Assembly: GCA_023898685.1 (NCBI GenBank)
Contig: CP060234.1
Span: forward strand, 620,001-684,000
Reading direction: 5' to 3'
DNA length: 64,000 bases
Origin: Phycisphaeraceae bacterium
GTDB lineage: Bacteria > Planctomycetota > Phycisphaerae > Phycisphaerales > UBA1924
Below, in pieces: positions 16,186 through 25,280 of this stretch. A model generated the notes under the pieces. The model worked only from the letters and a program-made list of their open reading frames with translations, was not told where the DNA came from and ran no database searches. Each line of letters begins with the position of its first letter. Position 1 is the stretch's first letter. The translations under genes and the position numbers were made by a program.

Positions 16186-19100
16186 TCAGCGACGCAGCGC
16201 CGCCGCCACCCGCGCCACGAGATCGTCACTCGGCATGCGGTAGGGGCGGAACTTCTCGAGCGTGCCCAGTTCCTCGTTGAACAGCAGCCCGCGATTCATG
16301 CCCAGCTTGCCCGCCGCAGGTGAGTCGATCAGGTTCGACGAGTCGGCCGCGCTCATCTGGAACACCGCGCGCTGCTCGAACTGCCCGATGGTCGCGCGGT
16401 CGAGCGTGCGCGTCAGGCTCGAGCCCGTGTCGCACCAGGCGATCACGTGCAGGCCCAAGGGCGGACCATCGCGGAGCAGATCGGCGAGCTGACCCGCGGG
16501 CGAGTCACCGTCATCGTCGCCGTCATCGGTCGAGGAGAACGAGAAGGAGAAGTCGTCCTCCTTCTTGCGCAGGTCCCGGAAGCGCTGCAGGCCCAGCAGG
16601 ATCAGGTACCACGGCGCATGCGCCGAGGCGTCGTCCGCCTCGCGCCGGCGCAGCTCCGCCTCGAACTCGCCGACCACGCCCGCCGCCTGCCGCACGCGCC
16701 CGAACGAAACGTCCAGCGACCCGGGCTCGGCGAGCCGCTCGACGATCCGCTCGACCGTCTCCGCCGCCGCGTCGTCGGGCGGGGTCGAATCGAGGAAGGC
16801 GATCTTCGCACCCTCGGGGCCCTTCCTTGAGTCGGGCACGTGCTGCGCGGCGAGACCCACAAGCGCCGACGAGAGCATCGCTCGCGACGTGTCGTCCTGC
16901 TGGCCCACGATGAGCAGGTTCGCCCCGGCCTGCCGACGCATGAACGCCCCGGTGGGCGGCTTGATCTCGACCGGGTCGCCGATCCACGCCTTCGCCGCCC
17001 GCGTGGGCTGGGCGTCGGGCGCGATCGCCGCGAGCAGGTCCTGATTGTCCGAAAGGTCGGCGGGCACGTTGCCCTCGAACACGATCGCCGGCGGGGCATG
17101 GTGGAAGGGCCTCTCGCCCGCGATCGTGCGCACGCGGGCGAGCATCGCGTCGCGCTCCGCGTCGGGCAGCCAGCACACCTGGAACGGGCTGTTGCCCTCG
17201 ATCGTGCCGTTCGAGTCGTTGTAGATCGCCTCGCCCGGGCGGTTGAGCAGGCGGGCGGCGGCATTGTCCTCGCTCAGGATCAGGTACGAATCGGTCTCGG
17301 AGCACTGCAGCGCGATGCGCACCGCCATCTGCCCCACCGTGCTCCGCGCCAGCGAATAGGCCCCGCTCAGTGTCTGGCTGCCCAGCAGCACGTGCATGCC
17401 GAACGCGCGCCCCTGACGCACGAGCCGGTCGAGCAGCAGCCCCGCGTCCTGGGCCAGCTTGTCGTCCTCGGTGAAGAACTCCTGGAACTCGTCGATCACG
17501 AGCAGCACGCGGGGCATCGCGGCGTCCCGCTTGTGCCGCTCGATCGCCTTGCGGGCCGCGCCGATCGACTGCACCCCCAGCTCACGGAACAGATCGCCCC
17601 GGCGTTTGAGCTCCTCGTCGAGGCGGTGGAGGACGGAAAGCCCGAACTCACGGTCGGATTCGACCGCGACAGCGCGGACGTGCGGGATGCGGTCGCCGCA
17701 GTAGGCCTTGAACTCGACGCCCTTCTTAAAGTCGACGAGATAGAACTCGATCTCGTCCGGGCTGTACCACATCGACGCGGCGGTGATCAGCACGTGCAGC
17801 AGCGTCGACTTGCCCGAGCCCGTCTTGCCCGCGAGCAGGACGTGCTGGCTGGTGCCCCGTCCCAGCGTCATGTGCTGGAGCTTGGTCGCCCCCGCCCGCC
17901 CCAGCGGGATCTTGAGCTCCTCGTCGCACGAGCGGCTCCACGACTCGCCGTCGTCGGGGGCGAGCACGCCGAACGGCACCTCGACCTTGCCCGACACGAG
18001 CGAGGTGGCCCCGACGACGTCGAGGATCCTCGCCACCTCATCGTCGCGGGGCGGGCGCTCGAGCGTTAGCGGAAGGTGCTCGAACGCGGGATCGCGCACG
18101 ACAAACCGGCCCTCCCCATTACCATCCTCAGACTCGCTCGGCTCGTGCTCGATCACGTTGCAGCCCGCGTCGATCTCCTCCTGCGTGATCGTCTCGGGCA
18201 GCTTGCCCCGCGCGTCCTGGTGGATGAGCACGAACACGCCGCAGCGCGGGCCCGACTCGATGATGCTCGACAGCCTCCGTGCGGCCTCGTCGGTGAACCC
18301 CGTCGGGAAGTCGGCGACGACGAGGAAGCGGTAGGGCTCGGCGATCTCGCCCGCCTGCTCGTTGTACGCCTCGATCGAGGGGAACTCGTTGCGGAGGTAT
18401 TTCTGGATCACCGTCTCCATGTGCTCGGTGAGATCGGCGAGCCGCTGCTCGATATGGCGGGCCTCGGTCCAGATGCGCGAGCCGACAAGCCGCTCGTCGT
18501 GGTCGGCGAGGCGCATGAACCCCGCGAACGACTGGCCCAGCCCGACCGGGTCGACCATCGTCAGGCGAACCTTGCCGGCGGGCAGCGCCGTCACCATGCG
18601 CAGCATCGTGTTGCGAAGCACGTCGAGCGAGCCGTCGCGCCCGGCGGCCTCAGAGCGGAGCAGCAGCGACGCGTGCGTCGGGAAGTCGAGCAACGTCGCG
18701 GGCGAGAACGCGCCGGGCAGTCCCCGCATCATCTCCGCGTTGCCGGGCCGCCCGCCCGGGAGGCGGTCCAAGTCGGCGCTGAACGACCCGATGCGCACCG
18801 CCGGGGCCGCGACCAGGGGCGGACGCCACGCCGACCACTCGCCCCCGTCCCACGCCGGGCACGCGGTCACCATCGCCGCGTCGACCTCGCCGAAGCACGC
18901 CACGGCGTGCTCGAGCGTCTCTCGCCACGCCCAGGTCAAACCCTCGAGCGCCTCCTCGTATTCGGACTTGGCGCGGCGGACCGCAGCAGACCGAGCTTTC
19001 TCCGCCTCATCGTGGACACGCGACCTCTCGCGCTCGATCTCCGATCGCCGCAACTCGGCGTGTTCCTCCACAGACGCCAGCTCGACCTCGCGCCGCTTCC

Positions 19101-20181
19101 TGATCTCCGCGGCCATCATCGTGTGCCGCCGATCCAGGCGGGCGAGGATCTGGTCCCGCCGCAGCTTGACACGGGCGAGCCGGTTCTCGTACTTCGTCCG
19201 CCCCGCCTTCACCTCGTTCTCACGCCGCTCGGCGATCGCACCCTCGATCTCGAGCTTGTTCTGCTCGGCCATCCGCACCGCGACGCGCCCCAGCCTGCGG
19301 GCCTCACGCAGATCGACCGCGAGCGGCTCGAGCTTGCGCCTGGTCGCCCGCAACGCCAGCGTGCGTAGCGGCAGCGTCAGGATGAGCACGATGGCCCCCG
19401 CGCCCAGCGCCAGCCCGCCCGTCAGCGCGGGCTCGCCCAGCCCCGTTCTGAGCCCGTGCGTCAGCCCCACCGCCGCCGCCGCGATGAAGATCAGGAAGAT
19501 CGGCCCGCCGATGCGCAGGAAACCGTGCAGCGTCGGCCTCCGCAGCTTCTGAAGCTGCGCAAAGGCCTTCTCGCGATGCCCGGCCAGGAGATCAAGCGGG
19601 GGTGTCGTCACGTCGCCCGGTCCAGGGTCGGTCTCCGACTCCTCCGGGGTCGTTCTGGGCATCTTCACGCGCGGCCCCGCCAGCCGCATCGCGTGGGCCT
19701 CGATCGAATCGAGCTTTCCAAACTCGGCCCGGACGAGCCCCCGCACGCGCTCGAGTTCCTGCTTGGGCTGCTCGGCGCCGCCCTCGTAGGACGCCTCGGC
19801 CAACCACGCCGCGTCGCGCAGGCCCTCCTCCGCCAGGCGCTGCGCCGAATCGAGCTCCGAGATCGCGTTGCCCCTCGCCTGCTGGTGGGCGTTCGCGGCA
19901 TCGCTCGCCTGCCGGTCGAAGTGCTTGGTCAGCTGCTCGAGCTTCGTCCCGCGATCGTGGTCGGTCTGCGCCGTCGCCGCCTCGGCCTCGGCGTCGGCCT
20001 TGCGGATCGTCTCTTTGTACACCCGCCCGGCCGACTCGGTCTGCTCTTCAAGCCGGTCGTCGAGCGCCCGCTCGGTCTCCGCCCGGTGCTCGACCATCCG
20101 CACCAGGCGCAGCACCGCCTCGCGCTCGCGTTCCCCGAGCGACTCCGCCCCCGTCGTGTCTGCCATCGCGTCCGTGGTCAT
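16186..20181 (-). CDS. Large FtsK/SpoIIIE-domain ATPase, type VII secretion (EccC/EssC)-like
   Basis: This is a protein of about 1331 residues. An N-terminal coiled coil (to about 150) is followed by two membrane helices (about 225-285; GPIFLIFIAAAAVGL and GGLALGAGAIVLILTL), then a second charged coiled coil (about 290-430). An FtsK/SpoIIIE ATPase follows, with Walker A LLAGKTGSGKST (about 782-793) and Walker B VLLVIDEFQEFF (about 890). A second nucleotide-fold-like module near 1085 reads LLIVGQQDDTSRAML where a P-loop would be, so it looks degenerate. Tandem ATPase modules after a membrane anchor recall the EccC/EssC motor of ESX systems. It ends an apparent operon headed by a WXG100 protein. 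Starts at 20214, 20181 and 20166 are all possible; no ribosome site decides. Confidence 0.75.
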   Translation of the reverse strand: MTTDAMADTTGAESLGEREREAVLRLVRMVEHRAETERALDDRLEEQTESAGRVYKETIRKADAEAEAATAQTDHDRGTKLEQLTKHFDRQASDAANAHQQARGNAISELDSAQRLAEEGLRDAAWLAEASYEGGAEQPKQELERVRGLVRAEFGKLDSIEAHAMRLAGPRVKMPRTTPEESETDPGPGDVTTPPLDLLAGHREKAFAQLQKLRRPTLHGFLRIGGPIFLIFIAAAAVGLTHGLRTGLGEPALTGGLALGAGAIVLILTLPLRTLALRATRRKLEPLAVDLREARRLGRVAVRMAEQNKLEIEGAIAERRENEVKAGRTKYENRLARVKLRRDQILARLDRRHTMMAAEIRKRREVELASVEEHAELRRSEIERERSRVHDEAEKARSAAVRRAKSEYEEALEGLTWAWRETLEHAVACFGEVDAAMVTACPAWDGGEWSAWRPPLVAAPAVRIGSFSADLDRLPGGRPGNAEMMRGLPGAFSPATLLDFPTHASLLLRSEAAGRDGSLDVLRNTMLRMVTALPAGKVRLTMVDPVGLGQSFAGFMRLADHDERLVGSRIWTEARHIEQRLADLTEHMETVIQKYLRNEFPSIEAYNEQAGEIAEPYRFLVVADFPTGFTDEAARRLSSIIESGPRCGVFVLIHQDARGKLPETITQEEIDAGCNVIEHEPSESEDGNGEGRFVVRDPAFEHLPLTLERPPRDDEVARILDVVGATSLVSGKVEVPFGVLAPDDGESWSRSCDEELKIPLGRAGATKLQHMTLGRGTSQHVLLAGKTGSGKSTLLHVLITAASMWYSPDEIEFYLVDFKKGVEFKAYCGDRIPHVRAVAVESDREFGLSVLHRLDEELKRRGDLFRELGVQSIGAARKAIERHKRDAAMPRVLLVIDEFQEFFTEDDKLAQDAGLLLDRLVRQGRAFGMHVLLGSQTLSGAYSLARSTVGQMAVRIALQCSETDSYLILSEDNAAARLLNRPGEAIYNDSNGTIEGNSPFQVCWLPDAERDAMLARVRTIAGERPFHHAPPAIVFEGNVPADLSDNQDLLAAIAPDAQPTRAAKAWIGDPVEIKPPTGAFMRRQAGANLLIVGQQDDTSRAMLSSALVGLAAQHVPDSRKGPEGAKIAFLDSTPPDDAAAETVERIVERLAEPGSLDVSFGRVRQAAGVVGEFEAELRRREADDASAHAPWYLILLGLQRFRDLRKKEDDFSFSFSSTDDGDDDGDSPAGQLADLLRDGPPLGLHVIAWCDTGSSLTRTLDRATIGQFEQRAVFQMSAADSSNLIDSPAAGKLGMNRGLLFNEELGTLEKFRPYRMPSDDLVARVAAALRR

Positions 20182-20301
20182 GTCCAGCCGCACCAGCCTA
20201 GCACGCTCGCCCATTTTTCGGGTGGCCGCGGGTCAGGCGCAGAGCCCACCCGGGGCCGAGAGACCCAACTCGCCCCGGACAGGCGTCTGTTCCGGGCCCG
20301 G

Positions 20302-20514
20302 TCAGGCGCAATCCCGCTCCGCCCGCGTCGTGATCGCCGAGAGCTTGTCCATCGCCTCGACCGCGTTGCGGATCTTGGGACTCAGGGGCTCAAGAAACTC
20401 GGTCTCGTACCACCGCGCCATGTCGTCGTCCCAGTCGCGGCGGGCGAGCTTCCAGGCCTCGATGAGCTGCTTCGAGGCGTCAGCCACCATCCCCTTGGAG
20501 GTCCCCAGGCTCAC
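20302..20514 (-). CDS. Small helical protein of the WXG100/FtsK locus
   Basis: A 70-residue product starts at GTG 20514, which overlaps the stop of the upstream coiled-coil gene (GTGA), implying translational coupling. It is mostly helical, with DASKQLIEAWKLARRDWDDD followed by WYETEFLEPLSPKIRNA. The paired Trp residues and size recall WXG100-like helical hairpins, but I see no firm family signature. An internal ATG at 20487 is another possible start. Position between the coiled-coil protein and the ATPase suggests a small substrate or adaptor of the same system (inference). Confidence 0.65.
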   Translation of the reverse strand: MSLGTSKGMVADASKQLIEAWKLARRDWDDDMARWYETEFLEPLSPKIRNAVEAMDKLSAITTRAERDCA

Positions 20515-21068
20515 GACTCCCCCTCCTTCGCCGGCGCCCTGCCGCCGTCGCTTTCGGACGCCCTGGGCCGGCCCGCAGGCCGCTTGCCGCCCAGCTTCAC
20601 ATACTCCTCCAGGGCCGTCGCGATCCGGTCGAGCTCGGCCAACGCCCGCGGCATGTCGGTGTCCAGCGCCCGGCGGAGCACCGAGATCGATGACTGGAAC
20701 TTCGTCTGCTCTCGCTCGAGCTGGCGGAGCCAGTGCTTGCACGTCCGCGTCTTCTCCTCGGCCTCGCTCACCCGCCGCTTGGCCTTCTCGACCGCCTTGC
20801 GCTCCTCGACCGTCGACCGCGCCTCGTCCGGCTCGCGCATCGCCTGCTTCATGATCAGCTCGGTCTTTGCCCGGTTCAGCTCGTCCTGCCGCACGCGGAT
20901 CTGCTTCTTCCAGTACGGGTAGCGATCCGAGCGGATCTTGGAGATCGTCCGCCCCGCGTCCGCCTCCGCCGAGATCAGCGCCGTCTTGCACTCCTCAATG
21001 AACTTCACCAGCGTCGGCCGGAACCGCGCCGGGGCATCGATCGAGTGCACACGGGCCCGCTCGGCCAT
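20511..21068 (-). CDS. Coiled-coil protein of the WXG100/FtsK locus
   Basis: This 185-residue protein is dominated by charged heptads (ELNRAKTELIMKQAM, ERKAVEKAKRRVSEAEEKT, LRQLEREQTKFQSSI) between about residues 45 and 155. The C-terminal tail is Lys/Arg/Pro-rich. There is no signal peptide or membrane segment. It begins 14 nt after the WXG100 gene and overlaps the following small gene by 4 nt, so the three are probably co-transcribed. The function is unknown; a structural partner of the WXG100 protein is plausible by context only. Confidence 0.65.
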   Translation of the reverse strand: MAERARVHSIDAPARFRPTLVKFIEECKTALISAEADAGRTISKIRSDRYPYWKKQIRVRQDELNRAKTELIMKQAMREPDEARSTVEERKAVEKAKRRVSEAEEKTRTCKHWLRQLEREQTKFQSSISVLRRALDTDMPRALAELDRIATALEEYVKLGGKRPAGRPRASESDGGRAPAKEGES

Positions 21069-21081
21069 CTACTCCCCCACT

Positions 21082-21354
21082 TCAACGCTGGCGCAGGTAC
21101 TCGTCGATCCGCTCGGCCTTGCGGAGCAGGAACGGGATGTGCGTCTCGGCCGCCCGCGTGAACTTCGACATCGCCCGCATGGTCTCGTCGAACTCGGCGG
21201 CGAACTTGTCGTGCTCCTGGTCGCGCCAGGTCTGCCCCAGGGCCATCATCTTGCCCTGGATCGCCGTCATGTCGGTGTTGAGCCGGTTCGTGAACTTCTT
21301 GAGCGCCATCGCGAACTGACGCATCTCTTCGGGGTCGACGACGGCCTTGGCCAT
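21082..21354 (-). CDS. WXG100-family protein (type VII secretion substrate-like)
   Basis: This 90-residue, two-helix protein has the central turn LGQTWRDQEHDKFAAEF, a W-x-D variant of the W-x-G turn, with the conserved downstream Phe. Length and lack of signal peptide fit the family. The ATG at 21354 is preceded by GGAGGA 6 nt upstream. WXG100 proteins form helical-hairpin dimers exported by FtsK-type motors. Here it is the first gene of a run ending in a membrane FtsK/SpoIIIE ATPase, which supports the assignment. The absence of Gly in the motif is a caution. Confidence 0.75.
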   Translation of the reverse strand: MAKAVVDPEEMRQFAMALKKFTNRLNTDMTAIQGKMMALGQTWRDQEHDKFAAEFDETMRAMSKFTRAAETHIPFLLRKAERIDEYLRQR

Positions 21355-21471
21355 GGGGAGTCCTCCGCGTTTGAGAAGGGTACGGTCGCGGAGGGGGCCG
21401 CGGTTGCTGGAAAACAGGGATCGGCGATCAGGCACCGGGCACCAGGAACGCGCGGCGCGGGCACGCCACCC

Positions 21472-22587
21472 TTACCCGCCGCCCCCGCCGCCCGCGGGTG
21501 GCCTCAGCAACTCGGGCACACTCGTATCGGGTGCTTCGGGCCCCGGCGCGGCGGGCGTCGCCGGCGCGTTCTCGGTGAGCAGATCGGAAGGCAGCCGTGT
21601 CAGGCTCTCGACCGCCGACTTGGGCAGGCGGAACTCGAACCCCGCCAGCCCGGCGTTGAGCTCGTCAGCCCCCGTGCCCTCGGCCGAGGCCCGTACCCAC
21701 GCCCCGTCGTTGTCGGGCACGCTCAGCACCGTGACCGTCAGCCCGTCGAACGTCTCGAAGACCGCCTTGACAGGGTCGGTCTGCCCACCCTCGGCCTTGC
21801 GCACATCGCTGAAGTTGACGAACGCCAGAGCAGAACCGACCCGGTTCCGCGGCCCCTCGGCGACCTGCGACATGTTCTCCGGGATGCTCTCGACGGCGAA
21901 GTCGGCGTCCTTGTCGGGCCGCGAGAGCGTGACGGTCTCACCCGTGGCGTGGGTGATGGTCACACGCTTCACCGAATCGCGCGGCAACTGGATGAACTTC
22001 GCGTCGAGCCATCGCATGCCCGCGGTCGGCGTGTCGACCCGGGCCGAGACGAGCCACGACTGGCTCTGGTCGAGCAGCCTCGCATACTGCCGCGTCACCC
22101 CGCCGGTGTAGCTCGACTCGCCCAGCACGACCTCGGCGATCACCACGTCCTTCGGGTCCATCACCCGAACCAGCGTCGGCCTCGCCGAGAACTCCTGCGA
22201 GCCGGGCTCGCCGTTGTCGGGCCACTGCACGGAGATCAAGGGGTAGCGCTCCGGCAACGCCGTCTTCGCCTCGATCGTCCGCAGCTCGCTGAGCGACGTG
22301 ACCAGCCCCCGCACCTTGGCGGGGTCGGCCGGGTAGCCCCCCTTGCTCTCGACGCGCCAGGCGTCGCCGTCCAGCGTCAGCGTCACCGTCTCGTCCTTCG
22401 AGCTGATCTCGATCTTCGCCGCCTCGCCGCCCCGGTCGGCCAGCGCCGGGATGAACCGCTCGCCCTCGACCATCGCCGCCTTCGACGCCGGCGCCGTGGT
22501 CGACGGATGCCGGAACGCGAGCAGATAGGCGCCGAAGGCCGCCAGCCCCGCGATCAGCGTCAGGATTCCCAGCATCTTCGCGCTCAT
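21472..22587 (-). CDS. DUF4340-domain membrane-anchored protein of a Gld-like ABC operon
   Basis: The ATG at 22587 overlaps the stop of the upstream gene (ATGA). The 371-residue product has one N-terminal membrane helix (MLGILTLIAGLAAFGAYLLA), then repeated beta-rich modules such as VTLTLDGDAWRVESKGGYPAD, typical of DUF4340. The C terminus is a Pro/Gly-rich tail ending in six Gly. DUF4340 proteins regularly follow gldA/F/G-like ABC genes in planctomycetes and other phyla, and are thought to act outside the membrane with the transporter. The molecular role is unknown. Confidence 0.8.
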   Translation of the reverse strand: MSAKMLGILTLIAGLAAFGAYLLAFRHPSTTAPASKAAMVEGERFIPALADRGGEAAKIEISSKDETVTLTLDGDAWRVESKGGYPADPAKVRGLVTSLSELRTIEAKTALPERYPLISVQWPDNGEPGSQEFSARPTLVRVMDPKDVVIAEVVLGESSYTGGVTRQYARLLDQSQSWLVSARVDTPTAGMRWLDAKFIQLPRDSVKRVTITHATGETVTLSRPDKDADFAVESIPENMSQVAEGPRNRVGSALAFVNFSDVRKAEGGQTDPVKAVFETFDGLTVTVLSVPDNDGAWVRASAEGTGADELNAGLAGFEFRLPKSAVESLTRLPSDLLTENAPATPAAPGPEAPDTSVPELLRPPAGGGGGG

Positions 22588-24533
22588 CGCTCGCTCCCCC
22601 GCTTGCGATCGGCCCGCCGCCGCACGGCCCGGTAGCCCCCCAGCGAGAGGGCGAACACGCACAGCAGCACGGGCACCAGCCCCGTGTCGATCAGCTTGAT
22701 CCGGTTCTCCAGCTTCTTGATGTCCTTCCGCAGGTTGAGCTGCACCTCGCGGAGCTCCTTGCGCTTGTCGGCCAGCACCTTGTTGAGCCGATCGATCTCC
22801 GCCTCCTGCTCCGGCGTGAGCACCAGCGAGGCCGTCGACGAGTCCGACCGCGCCGACTGGAGGTCGTTGATCCGCTGGCGCGTCTGGTTGATCTCGTCCT
22901 GGAGGGTCTGCTCGGTCGCCAGGAACTCCGCCTCGGCGTCACGCTGCATCTGCTCGAGCAGCTTGAACGGGCGGACAAACGTGCCCCGCCCCCGCACCTC
23001 GAGCAGGTCGGTCGAGCCCGCCATCTGCTCGGCCGCGTTGACCGCGAACGCGCCATTGTCGGCGTAGACGTTGTAACCCAGCAGCACGCCGCCGAGCCTC
23101 TGCTCCTGCACCCAGCCGCCGTCGGCGAGCAGGTCCGTGTCGGCCACCACGATCACGTTGATGGACTTGGAAGCCTGCATGATCTGGTCGGGCGACTCCG
23201 CGTCCTTCTTTTCTGTGTCGGCGGCCTTAGTGTCGGCGTCGGCGGTGCTGTCGTCGGCCTGCTTCGCCTCGGGCGGGCCGTCCGGGAACGCCGTCTTGGG
23301 CTCGCCCGTCAATCTCGCCGCGATGACGAGAGGGTGATCGCCCGGCACGAAGTCGCTGAGCAGTCCTTTCGGGTCGGGCGCCATCTCGGCCTTCGCCCTG
23401 TCGACCGGTCCACCGTGGTCGGTCGTCTCGATCAGGGGCTCCCACGTCACCGCGGCGTCGTCGGCCCGCTCGAAATACCCGGCCGACGCGATGTTCAGCC
23501 GCGTCAGGTTCCCCGTCACCGGATCGTCCTTCGCCAACTCGTCCGGCCCGACCGTCAGCCAGATCAGGTAGGGCACCCGCTCGGGCACGGGGCCCGGGAG
23601 CTGCACCTGGATCGCCAGGTCCATGTCGCCCGCCAGCTTGCCGTCGGCGAGCGTGACGCCCCACGCGCCGAAGAGCCCGGGCAGATTGCTCGACCGGTCT
23701 CGACCGAACTGCATGCCCATCTGCGACTGCTGATCCTGGTCGGCCTCGCACACGGGGTCGACGTAGATCACCGCCTTCCCGCCGCCCAGCACATACTGGT
23801 CGATCGCGTACATCATCTTCGGCGTGATGCCCTTCGGGTGCACCACCATCAGCGCGTCGAGGTCCCCCGGAAGCTCGTCCGCGGTCGGCTCGATCATCTC
23901 GACGTCGAACGACGCCTTCAGTTCGCTCAGCACGACCCACTCGCCCGTGGGACGCTGCATCCGCTGATCGAATCCACCCGTCATGGGCAGACCGGTCAGC
24001 AGGCCCAGCTTGGGCTTGTCGGGCTTGGCGAGCTTGGTGATGAGCTGCGCGATCCGGTATTCGAGGAACCGCTCCTCATCCGGCCGGAACAGCGGGATCA
24101 CCTCGTGCCCGTCGAGCGAATTCGTCGCCACCAGCCCCATATAGAGGTTGTCGGTCGGCGAAATCGGCGTGGGCTTGAGCCCCTCCGCGACCGCCTCGTC
24201 CTCCGCGTCGCTGAACGGCTCGGGGTTGATCACATCGAGCTTGATCTTGCCGCCCGACGCGTGGCTGAACGACTCGAGCATCTCGAATACGTGGCGCCCA
24301 AACGACTCATACTGCGGGATGCCCCGCGCCAGGTCCTTCGAGTAGTAGAACCGGAAGCGGATCGGCTCCTCGGGGCTCTTGGCGATCCGCCCGCTCGCCG
24401 GACGCAGCGTGTAGAGCCGCCCCTCGGTCAGGTCGAGCCGCGCCCCCGACAGCGTGTGATCGGCCGCGACGTTCAGGCCCAGGAACAGGGCCGCCAGCAG
24501 CACGAGCGAGATCAGGCCGACGAATCTGGACAT
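22584..24533 (-). CDS. GldG-like ABC-type extracellular subunit
   Basis: This 649-residue protein has an N-terminal membrane helix (FVGLISLVLLAALFLGLNVA). A large extracytoplasmic region of the ABC-type uncharacterised transport family follows (LPGDLDALMVVHPKGITPK, QYVLGGGKAVIYVDP). Then come a coiled coil (about 535-605; LNKVLADKRKELREVQLNLR) and a C-terminal membrane helix with a basic end. This is the GldG arrangement. AGGAG lies upstream of ATG 24533. The gene sits between the permease and DUF4340 genes and overlaps the latter. In Bacteroidetes GldA/F/G relate to gliding; here the cargo is unknown. Confidence 0.8.
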   Translation of the reverse strand: MSRFVGLISLVLLAALFLGLNVAADHTLSGARLDLTEGRLYTLRPASGRIAKSPEEPIRFRFYYSKDLARGIPQYESFGRHVFEMLESFSHASGGKIKLDVINPEPFSDAEDEAVAEGLKPTPISPTDNLYMGLVATNSLDGHEVIPLFRPDEERFLEYRIAQLITKLAKPDKPKLGLLTGLPMTGGFDQRMQRPTGEWVVLSELKASFDVEMIEPTADELPGDLDALMVVHPKGITPKMMYAIDQYVLGGGKAVIYVDPVCEADQDQQSQMGMQFGRDRSSNLPGLFGAWGVTLADGKLAGDMDLAIQVQLPGPVPERVPYLIWLTVGPDELAKDDPVTGNLTRLNIASAGYFERADDAAVTWEPLIETTDHGGPVDRAKAEMAPDPKGLLSDFVPGDHPLVIAARLTGEPKTAFPDGPPEAKQADDSTADADTKAADTEKKDAESPDQIMQASKSINVIVVADTDLLADGGWVQEQRLGGVLLGYNVYADNGAFAVNAAEQMAGSTDLLEVRGRGTFVRPFKLLEQMQRDAEAEFLATEQTLQDEINQTRQRINDLQSARSDSSTASLVLTPEQEAEIDRLNKVLADKRKELREVQLNLRKDIKKLENRIKLIDTGLVPVLLCVFALSLGGYRAVRRRADRKRGSER

Positions 24534-24545
24534 CTCGCGTTCTCC

Positions 24546-25280
24546 TTAGGCGCCCCGGCGCGTCTCGACGATGATCACGTTGGCCACCAGCAGGCAGCCG
24601 ATCAGGCTCACGAAGAACACGATCGACCGCGCCTCGATCACGCCCCGGCTGAGCATGTCGAACTGGGTCATGAAGCTGAACGTCGACAGCGTGTCCATCA
24701 CCGGCGCGGGCACCCAGCCCGAGAAGAAGTCCTGTACCGCCGAGAAGCCCAGCAGCAGCATCGCGAAGCACAGCACCACCGAGATCACGAACGCGATCAC
24801 CTGGCTCTTCGTCGCGGCGCTCACCGTCGATCCGATCGCGAGGAACCCGCCCGCCATCAGCAGGCTGCCGAGATACCCGGTCAGGATCGCCCCGTTGTCC
24901 GGGCTGCCCAGCTTGTTGAGCGTGATCCACAGCGGGAAGGTCAACGCAAGCGAGATCCCCGCGAACACCCACGCCGCGAGGTACTTGCCCACCACCGCCC
25001 CCGCCGGCGTGATCGGCAGCGTCAGCAGCAGCTCGATCGTCCCGCTCTTGCGCTCCTCGGCCCAGAGCCTCATCGACAACGCGGGGATCAGGAACAGGTA
25101 GAGCCAGGGAAGGAAGCCAAAGAACGGCAGCAGGTCGGCTTGTCCCCGCTCGAACAGGTTGCCCAGTTGGAACGTCGCCACGCCCGCGAGCACCAGGAAG
25201 ATCACGATGAACACGTACGCCACGGGCGTCACGAAGTAGCCCGTCAGCTCACGCCTGAACACAGAGCACGCGCCCTTCAC
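24546..25280 (-). CDS. ABC-2 type permease, GldF-like
   Basis: This 244-residue protein has six predicted membrane segments and the ABC-2 signature region EERKSGTIELLLTLPIT between the second and third. FRRELTGYFVTPVAYVF at the N terminus is typical of the GldF/CcmB-like permease group. It overlaps the upstream ATPase gene by 4 nt (ATGA) and is followed after 12 nt by the gldG-like gene. It would form the membrane pore partner of the ATPase. Confidence 0.85.
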   Translation of the reverse strand: MKGACSVFRRELTGYFVTPVAYVFIVIFLVLAGVATFQLGNLFERGQADLLPFFGFLPWLYLFLIPALSMRLWAEERKSGTIELLLTLPITPAGAVVGKYLAAWVFAGISLALTFPLWITLNKLGSPDNGAILTGYLGSLLMAGGFLAIGSTVSAATKSQVIAFVISVVLCFAMLLLGFSAVQDFFSGWVPAPVMDTLSTFSFMTQFDMLSRGVIEARSIVFFVSLIGCLLVANVIIVETRRGA

